From NCBI RefSeq assembly GCF_020176715.1, contig NZ_JAIVMF010000023.1, positions 1 to 39,164 of the forward strand: a stretch of 39,164 nucleotides of DNA. Direction: 5' to 3'. The DNA is from Stappia stellulata (GTDB lineage Bacteria > Pseudomonadota > Alphaproteobacteria > Rhizobiales > Stappiaceae). Below are positions 26,099 through 34,032 of the stretch, piece after piece; within the stretch, counting starts at the first letter, position 1; each line of letters starts with the position of its first letter. The translations under genes and the position numbers were made by a program. The notes under the pieces were generated by a model. It saw only the letters and a list, made by a program, of their open reading frames with translations, was not told the DNA's origin and made no database searches.

Positions 26099-27540
26099 GT
26101 GTCGTGCTCCGTCCCATTTGCATCACCTTCGAGCTCCGTCACTTCGAAGGGGGCAAGCGCTTCGCCGTTGCGGCGCCAGTGATCGTAGAGCAGCGCCAGC
26201 GTGCAGGAGGCGAGGCGGGAGCGGGCATCGTCGGCGCGGCTTGTGAGGATCACCGGCACCGAGGCCCCGATCACCAGGCCGGCGGCCTCCGCATGGGCGA
26301 TGAAGGTCAGTTCCTTGGCCAGCATGTTGCCGGCTTCGAGATTGGGCGCGATCAGCACGTCCGCGCGCCCCGCCACAAGCGAGGTGATGCCCTTGGTCTT
26401 CGCCGCCCGCACGTCGATGGCGTTGTCCATGGCCAGCGGTCCGTCGACGATGCCGCCGGTGATCTGGCCGCGCTCCGCCATCTTGGACAGGACCGCGGCG
26501 TCCAGCGTCGAGGGCATAGCCGGATTCACCGTCTCGATGGCCGAGAGAATGCCGACCTTGGGCGTCATGATGCCGAGCGCGCGGCCCATGTCGATGGCGT
26601 TTTGCACGATGTCGACCTTGGCGGCGAGATCCGGCGCGATGTTGATCGCCGCATCGGAGATGATCACCGGCGAGGGCCGGCCGGGAATATCCATCACGAA
26701 ACAATGGCTCAGCCGCTTGCCCGTCCGAAGCCCGCCGTTGCGCTTGACGATGTGGCGCAGCAGCACGTCGGTGTGCAGATGCCCCTTCATCAGTGCGCGG
26801 GCGCGGCCCTCGTGCACCAGGGCGACGCCCTTGGCCGCCGCCTGCTCGTCGGAATCGACGTCGATGATCTCGATCTCGCCGAGGTCTTCGCCAAGGCTGT
26901 CCGCCGCCGCCACGATGGCGGCCGCATTGCCGACCAGAATGGGGGAGATCAGCCCTTCGCGCGCGGCGAGAAGCGCGCCGCCGAGCGAATTGGCGTCGTC
27001 GGGGGCGACGACCGCGACGGGGAGCGGCGGCAGCGGGCGGACCAGTTCGGTCAACCGGTCGAAATGCTGGTGGCGCTCCACCAGGATGCCGGGGAGGATC
27101 GAGGCGTCGAAGGCGATCCGCGTTGACGGCGCGACCACGACGGCCTCGCCGTCGGCGATCACTGTGCCGTCGGAGCGGGTCACCTGCGTGTCCAGGCGCA
27201 CGACGCCGTCGGCCTCCTTGGCGGATACCGTGGCGCTGGCGGTCAGCTTGTCGCCGAGATGGACGGGCGCGCGAAAGTTGAAGGTCTGCTTGCGGTAGAC
27301 GGTGCCGGGGCCGGGCAGCACATTGCCGAGGACGGAGGAGATCAGCGAACCGACCCACATGGAGGGCGCGACCGGATCGTCCTTCTTGCCGTCGCCTGTC
27401 CAGTCGATATCTGGAATATGTACCGGATTGATGTTGCCGGAGGCATGGGCGAAGACGAAGAGGTCGTTGGCCCTCAGGATGCGGGTGAGCGACGCGGTCT
27501 CGCCGATTGCCAGTTCGTCATAGGTGCGGTTCTGCGCCAT
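26095..27540 (-). CDS. MaoC-like hydratase domain fused to phosphate acetyl/butyryltransferase
   Basis: 481 residues, two domains. Residues 1-140 form a MaoC/hot-dog domain, and about 160-465 form a phosphotransacetylase-type domain (VVAPDDANSLGGALLAA, ALMKGHLHTD, VISDAAINIAPDLAAKVDIVQNA shortened here as ISDAAINIAPDL, GPLAMDNAID, PNLEAGNMLAK). Family members are annotated as bifunctional enoyl-CoA hydratase/phosphate acetyltransferase. In the hydratase motif, normally SGDxNPxH, the catalytic Asp is Asn36 (SGNINPVH, 34-41) while His41 is kept, so the hydratase may be inactive. The start at 27540 follows AAGGACGG. A stem-loop lies upstream at about 27571-27599. Confidence 0.9.
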   Translation of the reverse strand: MAQNRTYDELAIGETASLTRILRANDLFVFAHASGNINPVHIPDIDWTGDGKKDDPVAPSMWVGSLISSVLGNVLPGPGTVYRKQTFNFRAPVHLGDKLTASATVSAKEADGVVRLDTQVTRSDGTVIADGEAVVVAPSTRIAFDASILPGILVERHQHFDRLTELVRPLPPLPVAVVAPDDANSLGGALLAAREGLISPILVGNAAAIVAAADSLGEDLGEIEIIDVDSDEQAAAKGVALVHEGRARALMKGHLHTDVLLRHIVKRNGGLRTGKRLSHCFVMDIPGRPSPVIISDAAINIAPDLAAKVDIVQNAIDMGRALGIMTPKVGILSAIETVNPAMPSTLDAAVLSKMAERGQITGGIVDGPLAMDNAIDVRAAKTKGITSLVAGRADVLIAPNLEAGNMLAKELTFIAHAEAAGLVIGASVPVILTSRADDARSRLASCTLALLYDHWRRNGEALAPFEVTELEGDANGTEHDT

Positions 27541-27723
27541 GATGGTCCGTCCTTGTTCGCGATGCCGCACGTTTGCGCGCGGGGGCGTTCCCCGCAAACC
27601 CCAAATGCGCCTCAGCGGTGTATGGCACGTCTGTGAAGCGGCAGTGAACCCGGACGGTCGCATCCGCGCTATCCGGTAAGGCCCTTAGGAGACAGGGGCA
27701 CCCAGGTCAGGCATGGGGAAACG

Positions 27724-28326
27724 TCAGTTGCAGCACTCGACGTTGGTGCTGACGCGCGGGCGCATGAAATAGATGTCGCTCAGTTCGATCGTGTCGGAAT
27801 TGAACACATCCTTCAGCACAGCGGCGAAGGTCGGCCGATGCGTATAGGTCGCCTGCGAGACGATCAGATAGGTGTCTTTCTGTTTCGTCAGGCCTTCCGG
27901 GATCGTGATCGGCGGAGGGGAGTTGTTGCTCCAGGCGCTGGTGTTCAGGGCCCGGCTCCACACCACTTGCGGCGTGTCGACGTCCTTCATCCAGACACTG
28001 GCGACCACCAGTTTGGCGTCGCTGGAGGGATAGGGCGCGAGCATCGCCTCGGAAATTTCCATGAGATCGTTGATCTGGGCGGTCGTCAGCTTGTCGGTCT
28101 GCGCCACGAGATCGGCGAGCGCGCTCGCCGTCTGGCTGACCTTGCGATCGAGCGTCAAAGCCGAGTTCAGTTCCACCATCCCCAGGAACAGCAGCAGCAT
28201 GAACGGCAGCACCAGGGCAAATTCGACCGCGGCAACGCCGCGCCGGTCGGCACCGAAACGGGTGACGCGCCGCAGAGGGCGCGGAAGGCGGAGCCGGAAG
28301 GGAAGGGTCCAACGCGTCACGGTCAT
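27724..28326 (-). CDS. TadE/TadG-like minor pilin (second copy)
   Basis: 200 residues. A short basic N-terminus leads to RRGVAAVEFALVLPFMLLLFLGMVE, given here as RRGVAAVEF (28-36): the prepilin-like cleavage Gly30 with Glu35 at position +5, then one hydrophobic helix. TadE-like pseudopilins are cleaved by the Tad prepilin peptidase and assist Flp pilus assembly. C-terminus ends in Cys-Cys-Asn. Its start overlaps the stop of the other TadE gene as ATGA. Confidence 0.88.
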   Translation of the reverse strand: MTVTRWTLPFRLRLPRPLRRVTRFGADRRGVAAVEFALVLPFMLLLFLGMVELNSALTLDRKVSQTASALADLVAQTDKLTTAQINDLMEISEAMLAPYPSSDAKLVVASVWMKDVDTPQVVWSRALNTSAWSNNSPPPITIPEGLTKQKDTYLIVSQATYTHRPTFAAVLKDVFNSDTIELSDIYFMRPRVSTNVECCN

Positions 28327-28901
28327 CCTCCCGGCTTCTGCGTTGTCCAGGGGAAGGGTTCGTTGCGGAAGACGGCGGTGGCGACCAAGAGCCGGTCGCC
28401 TGAATCGAGATCCGCGTAATTGGTCTTCATCAGCGACGATACCATCGGCCAGCGGTAGAGCGCGCGCACGATGACGATGTCACCGGCCTCGCCGTGGTTG
28501 TAGGCGGTCTTGTCGGTGAGGGCCCCATCCTCGATCAGCGTCTTGGGCGTATAGCTGGAAAAGGAGTTGATGCGCTCCACGTCGATGGTCAGCCGCTCCT
28601 TGCTCACCGGAAAGCCGGACATGTTCTCCAGGACCTTCGCCTTGAAGGCGCCACTGTCGAAGCCCTGCGCATGGGCCTGCCCGGTCCGTATCAGCCGCGC
28701 GGCGTCGAGAACGGCGTTGTTGAGGATCTGATCCGCGAACAGCGACAGGCCGATCTCGATCAGGCCGAACAGCAGCAGGAAAAACGGAATTGCGACGAAT
28801 CCGAACTCGATCGCCGTCGTGCCCTTGCGGTCGCGCAGCAGCACGGCGAGCAGCCGCCTGCGCTTGCCTGCGCGCACCGAACGTCCTGAAACGTCGCTCA
28901 T
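28323..28901 (-). CDS. TadE-like minor pilin (first copy)
   Basis: 192 residues. A basic leader precedes DRKGTTAIEFGF (24-35), the pseudopilin cleavage site with Glu at +5, and a single membrane helix to about residue 52. The C-terminal domain is periplasmic and ends close to FRNEPFPW. The start at 28901 has GAGG six bases upstream; an in-frame ATG at 28940, directly after the upstream stop (TAGATG), is an alternative that would add 13 residues. Middle gene of a three-gene minus-strand pilus operon. Confidence 0.88.
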   Translation of the reverse strand: MSDVSGRSVRAGKRRRLLAVLLRDRKGTTAIEFGFVAIPFFLLLFGLIEIGLSLFADQILNNAVLDAARLIRTGQAHAQGFDSGAFKAKVLENMSGFPVSKERLTIDVERINSFSSYTPKTLIEDGALTDKTAYNHGEAGDIVIVRALYRWPMVSSLMKTNYADLDSGDRLLVATAVFRNEPFPWTTQKPGG

Positions 28902-28940
28902 CGGGGGCCTCGTTCCATCGATTTCGCCGTTGGATGTCAT

Positions 28941-29429
28941 CTACTGCGTGACGCCTGCGGCCTGCTCTGACATTTGGGTGCGCGCGGTCGCCTGCTTGTT
29001 GGTGAGCTCGTAGCTGGCTTCCGTGTCGCCGACGCGCATCACCGGCTCGCAGGCGGGCGCGCAGGAATAGGAGGTGCGTGCCGTGTTGCGGTGGACGGTG
29101 ACGATATCGGCCTCGGGCGCGCTCACGGTGATCACCTCGTCGATGATCGGCTCGCCCTTGGCGTCCAGGATCACCAGGTTGGTGGTGCCATAGAGCTTGC
29201 CGGTCACGACAACGGTCTGGCGGTCATACATGGTAACATCGGCAATGGCGGGATTGCCGACGATCACCGTGTCGGCGGGCGCGTCGATGCGAAACACCTT
29301 GGCGCGGTCTGTCATGACCTGAACGGCGCTGTCCTGCGCCTGTCCGTCGACGGGCAGCAGCGCGAGTGCGGCCGCGAACGCCAGGGCGCCGGCGAGCGGC
29401 TTGAGCGAAATCAGGCGGAAAGGCGACAT
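28941..29429 (-). CDS. Secretin N-domain (T2SS-T3SS pil_N) pilus assembly protein
   Basis: 162 residues. A signal peptide (about 1-31, ending DGQA) is followed by one domain that resembles the N-terminal pil_N domain of CpaC: compare VFRIDAPADTVIVGNPAIADVTM with the cpaC stretch SVVINLGEEVSDVIVSNPE, and the VTGKLYGTTNLVILDA strand with FGNKAGQASLFLF. Cys123 and Cys127 could form a disulfide. No secretin channel domain is present. Two ATGs exist; 29429 is preferred because AGGAG is nine bases away, versus three for 29435. First gene of the minus-strand operon and divergent from flp. Confidence 0.85.
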   Translation of the reverse strand: MSPFRLISLKPLAGALAFAAALALLPVDGQAQDSAVQVMTDRAKVFRIDAPADTVIVGNPAIADVTMYDRQTVVVTGKLYGTTNLVILDAKGEPIIDEVITVSAPEADIVTVHRNTARTSYSCAPACEPVMRVGDTEASYELTNKQATARTQMSEQAAGVTQ

Positions 29430-29628
29430 TTCCATCGGCTCCTTCGAAGAATTCCTACCCGAACGTGAAGGAGATTGGTGAAGGAACCGCTAACATGCGC
29501 CGGCGCCTCGTTGCGATCCGCTGCTATTGTTAATTCCGACGAGGCGAGGGGTTTACCAAGATCTTCGCGACGGCACCCTCGTCCGCTTTCGTTGCTGGTG
29601 TCCCGGGGCAATGCGTGTTGAAAGCCTT

Positions 29629-29667
29629 GGTTAAAATTGAATCGAATGTATTCGCATTGCATTAACC
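29629..29667. promoter_or_regulatory. Inverted TTAACC sites around a palindrome upstream of flp
   Basis: GGTTAA at 29629-29634 faces TTAACC at 29662-29667, almost concentric with CGAAT/ATTCG at 29643-29654. TTAACC resembles the half-site recognised by the cell-cycle regulator CtrA, which controls pilus genes in Caulobacter; that link is inference. Confidence 0.4.
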
Positions 29668-29718
29668 ATGGAAAGGCGAAGAGGATTTGTTTTTTCTCCG
29701 CTTTCCGAATTTAACCAA

Positions 29719-29748
29719 GTGGCAACTTGTGGTTCCTATAGTGGCAAC
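29719..29748. repeat. Two GTGGCAAC direct repeats upstream of flp
   Basis: GTGGCAAC occurs at 29719-29726 and 29741-29748, 22 bases apart (about two helical turns), 80-110 bases before the flp start. Same-face spacing suggests a dimeric regulator site, but no known factor is recognised. Confidence 0.5.
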
Positions 29749-29828
29749 ATCTTAGAGCGGCCAAGCAAATGAGAAAAACGGTCGACAAGATGGTGCTGTC
29801 AAAACAAGTGGAAGTTAGGAGCCAACAA

Positions 29829-30014
29829 ATGAAAAATCTTTTCGCACGTTTCGCCAATGACGAATCCGGTGCCACCGCGATCGAATACGGTCTGATCGCC
29901 GGCCTGATCTCCATCGCGATCGTCACCGCGGTTACCACGGCTGGTGGATCGATCTCGTCGATCTTCACCACCGTCTCGACGAAGCTGACGGCCGCTCAGG
30001 GCAACGTCAAGTAA
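29829..30014 (+). CDS. flp: Flp-type major pilin
   Basis: 61-residue Flp/PilA pilin precursor. A 14-residue leader ends in Gly14, and the mature protein begins ATAIEYGLIAG: Glu at +5 and Tyr at +6, the Flp signature. A hydrophobic helix follows and then a short serine/threonine-rich tail. Cleaved by CpaA and assembled into the Tad pilus. AGGAG (29817-29821) lies seven bases upstream. A strong terminator follows at 30091, so the pilin can be expressed at higher level than the genes after it. Confidence 0.95.
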   Translation: MKNLFARFANDESGATAIEYGLIAGLISIAIVTAVTTAGGSISSIFTTVSTKLTAAQGNVK

Positions 30015-30090
30015 GACGGGCCGTCCCGCATCGCGAATGAACCTGCTGGTTGCCGCAGTCCGCGAACCGGCAGGTCCATGACGCAAGACC

Positions 30091-30122
30091 AAGCGGGCGG
30101 CCGGTGCCGCCCGCTTCTTTTT
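30091..30122 (+). terminator. Rho-independent terminator after flp
   Basis: A perfect 11-base stem (30091-30101 with 30106-30116), loop CGGT, followed by CTTTTT. It lies about 75 bases past the flp stop and separates it from cpaA. Confidence 0.9.
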
Positions 30123-30211
30123 GTCCGCCTCCTCGACGAGCGCGTGAACCCGGTCTTAAGGGCCGCGCTGCCAGACTTCGGGGCGGATCGACAGTGGACG
30201 AGGAACGGAAC

Positions 30212-30718
30212 ATGCTCGAAGCGGCCCTCTTGGTGGTTTTCCCATGCCTGCTGGCCTTTGCCGGCGCCTCCGACCTGTTCACGATGACGATTCCGAACCG
30301 TGTGTCGCTCCTCCTGGTCGCCGGTTTCGCCGTGCTTGCGCCCTTCATCGGGCTCGGACCAGCCGACATCGGCCTGCATGTGCTGGCGGCAGCGATGACG
30401 CTATGCGCCGGATTCGCCTTTTTCGCCTTCGGCTGGATGGGCGGGGGCGATGCCAAGGTGATGACCGCCGTGGCGCTGTGGTTCGGTTTTACGCCGGCCT
30501 TCTTTGTCTTCCTGGCGTTCGCCGGGATCTATGGCGCCGTCCTGACGCTCGGGCTCCTGATGTTCCGCCAGGTGCCTGTTCTGCCGATTCCCGCCGGGCG
30601 GGCCGATTGGCTTCTGCGTCTCCATGATGAGCACACCGGTGTTCCATACGGCATCGCGCTATCTGTGGCCGCGCTTCAGACCTATCCGCAGAGCATCTGG
30701 TTCCAGGCGCTGACGTAA
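30212..30718 (+). CDS. cpaA: Prepilin peptidase CpaA/TadV
   Basis: 168 residues, about five or six membrane segments, an A24-type aspartic peptidase without the N-terminal methylase domain of type IV pilus peptidases. Catalytic Asp21 (GASDLFTMTIPN) and Asp80 in GGGDAK. It cleaves the leader peptides of Flp and the TadE-like minor pilins. The start at 30212 follows GAGGAACGGAAC and is preferred over the longer open frame, whose extra part overlaps the terminator. The next gene starts 259 bases on. Confidence 0.93.
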   Translation: MLEAALLVVFPCLLAFAGASDLFTMTIPNRVSLLLVAGFAVLAPFIGLGPADIGLHVLAAAMTLCAGFAFFAFGWMGGGDAKVMTAVALWFGFTPAFFVFLAFAGIYGAVLTLGLLMFRQVPVLPIPAGRADWLLRLHDEHTGVPYGIALSVAALQTYPQSIWFQALT

Positions 30719-30977
30719 GGGGCCGGTGGCGCTCATTTTGGGGTTTCGTTCGATGTGACCTCAGGCGGACGGTAACCCCGGTTGCTTGCCTGAATATTAA
30801 CGAAAAATAAACGCTCCAAAGAGCGATTCCCGAAATGCAAAATCTTTAAAAATCATTCATCTACATTGATCACACCTGATTAACCATGTCTTGACCATTT
30901 GCCCCGCACAGTATCGGCAGGATGGTCGTTGGCGTTTGTGCCGACGACACGAAACCGACCGATTGCGGGTAACAGTC
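30719..30977 (+). promoter_or_regulatory. Promoter region of the cpaB-tadC operon with CtrA-like sites
   Basis: AT-rich around 30790-30890. TTAA-N7-TAAAC at 30797-30812 differs by one base from the CtrA consensus TTAA-N7-TTAA. ATTAACCATG at 30879-30888 is identical to ten bases upstream of flp (29661-29670), about 90 bases before cpaB. Both are consistent with shared control of the pilin and the assembly operon. Confidence 0.5.
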
Positions 30978-31754
30978 ATGAAAATCGCTCGTCTGGCCAT
31001 TTTGGGTGTTTCGCTGGGTGCAGGCCTTCTGGTTGCGCGCATGGTGATGACCTCCGGCAGCGAACCGCCGTCCGAACCCGTGATCGTTGCGGAAACGACG
31101 GAGAAGGACGAGGTGCTCGTGGCGGGCCGCGATATCGCGCTCGGTCAGCAGGTCAGGGAAGACGACCTGAGCTGGACCGACTGGCCGCGCGACCTCACCC
31201 CCCTGAACGCGATCCTCAGGTCCGAACGCCCCGATGCCGTGGGCGAAATCGCAGGGCGCATCGCCAAGGCGCCGGTCTATTCCGGCGAGCCGCTGCGCGA
31301 GGAGCGCCTGATTTCGAGCGACCGCGGCTTCATGTCCTCGATCCTGCCCAAGGGCAAGCGGGCGATTGCCGTCTCGGTGGAGGCCCTGACCTCCGCCGGC
31401 GGCTTTATCCTTCCCGGCGACAAGGTCGACGTCATTCTCACCCGCCAGTCCGGCCAGCGCGGCGGCAACAATTTCACCAGCGAAACCATCCTCCAGAACG
31501 TGCGCGTGCTCGCGATCGACACGATCACGGCCGGAGAGCAGGAGGAGAAGGCATTGCCGCCGGGCCAGACCGCGACGCTCGAGCTCCTGCCGAACCAGGC
31601 GGAGGTCGTTGCCCAGGCGACGCAGCTCGGAACGATCTCGCTGGTCCTGCGCAGCGTTCAGGATTCGGCAGATGACGCGGAGCAGAACGTGATCGGCGGC
31701 GGTGTGAACTTTGTGAAATTCGGCGTTACCGGCCAGATGCAGACCCAGCGCTAG
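30978..31754 (+). CDS. cpaB: Pilus assembly protein CpaB (RcpC)
   Basis: 258 residues. One N-terminal membrane anchor (about 4-26) is followed by an SAF domain (DEVLVAGRDIALGQQVREDDL, about 47-65) and the RcpC-type domain (PKGKRAIAVSVE, GGFILPGDKVDVI, ATLELLPNQAEVVAQA). Periplasmic partner of the CpaC secretin. The ribosome-binding site is weak. First gene of the seven-gene assembly operon. Confidence 0.92.
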   Translation: MKIARLAILGVSLGAGLLVARMVMTSGSEPPSEPVIVAETTEKDEVLVAGRDIALGQQVREDDLSWTDWPRDLTPLNAILRSERPDAVGEIAGRIAKAPVYSGEPLREERLISSDRGFMSSILPKGKRAIAVSVEALTSAGGFILPGDKVDVILTRQSGQRGGNNFTSETILQNVRVLAIDTITAGEQEEKALPPGQTATLELLPNQAEVVAQATQLGTISLVLRSVQDSADDAEQNVIGGGVNFVKFGVTGQMQTQR

Positions 31755-31793
31755 AACGGCGCGGGTATGGCAATGACGTCAAGGAGAACTAGA

Positions 31794-33233
31794 ATGGTTG
31801 CTCAACGTTTCCTCGGCATCGGCCTGGCCGTGGCGCTGGTCCTCGGCGGCCTGGGACTGCCCACGCGCTCACATGCGGACGGGTATCCGAAATCCGTGAC
31901 GATCTCCGCCGGCGAGCGCGTCTCCGGGCGCATGCTCCAGGTCGGCCTCGGCCGGTCTGTGGTGATCAACCTCGGCGAGGAAGTCAGCGACGTCATCGTG
32001 TCCAACCCGGAAGTGGCCGACGCGGTCGTGCGCAGCGCGCGCCGGGTGTTCGTCTTCGGCAACAAGGCGGGCCAGGCGAGCCTCTTCCTGTTCGGGCGTG
32101 CCGGCAACCAGATCGCCAGCTTCGATCTCGCGGTGGAAAACGACACCACCGACCTCAATGCGATGATCCGGCGCTCCATCCCCGGTGCCCAGATCCGTGC
32201 CGAATCCGTCAACGGCAACATGGTGCTGAGCGGAACCGCGCCGAGCACGGCGGACGCCCAGCGGGCGGCCGACCTCGCCGAGCGCTTCACCCGCAAGGAG
32301 GGCGAGGCGCTCCCGGTTCTCAACATGATCTCCGTCACCGGCAAGGATCAGGTGCATCTCAAGGTCACCGTCGCGGAGGTCGAGCGCTCGATCATCAAGC
32401 AGCTCGGCGTCAATCTCGGCGGCAACATCGGCATCGGCAACTACAACGTCGGCTTCAACAACGCACCCGGCTACACGGTGAACTCCAACGTCGTCGGCCG
32501 GTCGGCGGCCGGCCTGTTCGACCCGACAAATCCGAATTCGACCTCCGGCTTCATCGCCGGCGGCACCCAGCTCAAGGCCAACATCGAGGCATTGCAGCGC
32601 GACGGCGTGATCCGCACGCTGGCCGAGCCGACGCTGACGGCGATCTCGGGCGAGAACGCCAGCTTTCTGGCGGGCGGCGAATTCCCGATCCCGATCTCCC
32701 AGGACAACAACAAGATTTCGGTCGAGTTCAAGAAGTTCGGTGTCGGCCTCGATTTCACGCCGGTGGTGCTGAGCGGCGGCCGTATCTCCCTGCGCGTCAA
32801 GACCGAGGTCAGCGAGATCACCCAGGAAGGCGCGGTCAATATCGGCACCCTGTCGATCCCGGCCCTCAAGGTGCGGCGTGCGGAATCCACCGTCGAGCTT
32901 CCCTCCGGCGGCACGCTGGTGATGGCCGGCCTTTTGAAGGAATCCTACAAGCAGGATCTCAACGGCGTGCCCGGCCTGATGCAGGTGCCCATCCTGGGCG
33001 CGCTGTTCAAGAGCCGCGACTTCCTGCGCCAGGAGACCGAGCTCGCCGTTTTCGTCACGCCCTACACGGTGCGCCCGGTGGCACGGTCCGAGCTTGTCGA
33101 GCCGACGAAGAACTTCGCCCCGGCCACCGACGGCGACACGATTTTCCTGAACCGCCTGAACCGCGTCTATCGCGTGTCCGGTAGCCCGGCCGAAGGCGGC
33201 TATCACGGCCAGGTCGGCTTTATCTACGAATGA
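31794..33233 (+). CDS. cpaC: Tad secretin CpaC (RcpA)
   Basis: 479 residues. Signal peptide ends at SHA (28); then a pil_N domain, a BON-like domain (about 110-170) and the secretin channel domain (about 190-430; VHLKVTVAEVERSIIKQLG, GFIAGGTQLKANIEAL, TLVMAGLLKE, ELAVFVTPYTVRP). Outer-membrane gate of the pilus. AAGGAG seven bases before the ATG fixes the start, in preference to an in-frame ATG at 31767. Overlaps cpaD by ATGA. Confidence 0.95.
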   Translation: MVAQRFLGIGLAVALVLGGLGLPTRSHADGYPKSVTISAGERVSGRMLQVGLGRSVVINLGEEVSDVIVSNPEVADAVVRSARRVFVFGNKAGQASLFLFGRAGNQIASFDLAVENDTTDLNAMIRRSIPGAQIRAESVNGNMVLSGTAPSTADAQRAADLAERFTRKEGEALPVLNMISVTGKDQVHLKVTVAEVERSIIKQLGVNLGGNIGIGNYNVGFNNAPGYTVNSNVVGRSAAGLFDPTNPNSTSGFIAGGTQLKANIEALQRDGVIRTLAEPTLTAISGENASFLAGGEFPIPISQDNNKISVEFKKFGVGLDFTPVVLSGGRISLRVKTEVSEITQEGAVNIGTLSIPALKVRRAESTVELPSGGTLVMAGLLKESYKQDLNGVPGLMQVPILGALFKSRDFLRQETELAVFVTPYTVRPVARSELVEPTKNFAPATDGDTIFLNRLNRVYRVSGSPAEGGYHGQVGFIYE

Positions 33234-34012
33234 TGGGGATCGCACCGATGATTGCAAAGACCGCACAGCGCCGCGCAGCGGCAGCGCGCCCGAGCCGGCC
33301 GGTCATGCCCGCCGTTGCGGTTCTCGCAGCGCTTCTCGCCGCCGGCTGCCAGAGCCAGGCGCCGACCACCTCGGCGCTTGCCGCCAACGACTACCGCCTG
33401 CGCCATCCCATCGTGGTTGGCGAAGGCACCAAGACGCTGGACCTGCCGATCGGCAGCGGTATGCGGCACCTGTCGCCGCAACTGGCGGCGGTGGTGTCGA
33501 GTTTCGCCCGCGACGCCCGGTCGCGCGGCGGCGGGTCGGTGGAGATCATCGCGCCGTCCGGCTCGCGCAACGAGGCCGCGGTCCATGCGGTTCTGCCCCA
33601 GATCCGCCAGGCGCTGGCCCGCGGCGGGGTGCCGTCGAAGCGCATCGCAACGCGCAGCTACAGCGTCGGCGATGGCGGCATCGCAGCACCCGTGCGCCTC
33701 GCCTACACCGGCGTGCAGGCAAGTGCGGGTCCCTGCGGGCAATGGCCCGACAATATCACCGGCGGCGGCTCGGCGACGAAGCACAATCCGCAGCTCAACA
33801 ACACGCAGTACTACAATTTCGGTTGCGCCTCGCAGGCGAACCTGGCGGCGATGGTCGACAATCCCTCCGACCTTCTCTACCCGCGCGCGGTCGAGCCGGG
33901 CGATCAGATGCGCCGTGGCGTCGTCTATGAAAAGTTCCGCAAGGGCGAGCAGACGGCATCGGAATACAAGCAGGGTGACGGCGCTCAGATTTCCGACGCA
34001 GCCGGAAACTGA
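33230..34012 (+). CDS. cpaD: Pilus lipoprotein CpaD
   Basis: 260 residues from the ATG that overlaps the cpaC stop. A lipobox LLAAGC gives Cys40 as lipidation site, so the protein is probably anchored in the outer membrane beside the secretin. The C-terminal part has the family pattern CGQWPDN and NFGCASQANLAAMVDNPSDLL. In-frame ATGs at 33233 and 33248 are possible starts and give a more usual signal-peptide length. Confidence 0.9.
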   Translation: MMGIAPMIAKTAQRRAAAARPSRPVMPAVAVLAALLAAGCQSQAPTTSALAANDYRLRHPIVVGEGTKTLDLPIGSGMRHLSPQLAAVVSSFARDARSRGGGSVEIIAPSGSRNEAAVHAVLPQIRQALARGGVPSKRIATRSYSVGDGGIAAPVRLAYTGVQASAGPCGQWPDNITGGGSATKHNPQLNNTQYYNFGCASQANLAAMVDNPSDLLYPRAVEPGDQMRRGVVYEKFRKGEQTASEYKQGDGAQISDAAGN

Positions 34013-34032
34013 TCCCGGGAGGAGCAGGACGA

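Larger units (their letters stand above)
29430..29828. promoter_or_regulatory. Divergent pilus promoter region between pil_N and flp genes
   Basis: 399 bases, much more AT-rich than the rest of the window over 29620-29830. It holds an inverted repeat CGCCTCGT/ACGAGGCG (29504-29511 and 29539-29546), facing TTAACC half-sites, a hairpin CGAAT-GT-ATTCG (29643-29654), and paired GTGGCAAC repeats. An in-frame ATG at 29769 would extend flp, but conserved pilin sequence and a good ribosome-binding site begin at 29829. Likely carries promoters for both flp and the minus-strand operon. Confidence 0.6.

Noticed and set aside
27571-27599. Terminator between the TadE operon and the phosphotransacetylase fusion
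   Set aside because: An imperfect stem-loop is present but has an internal bulge and no T run on the minus strand, so it was not called a terminator.
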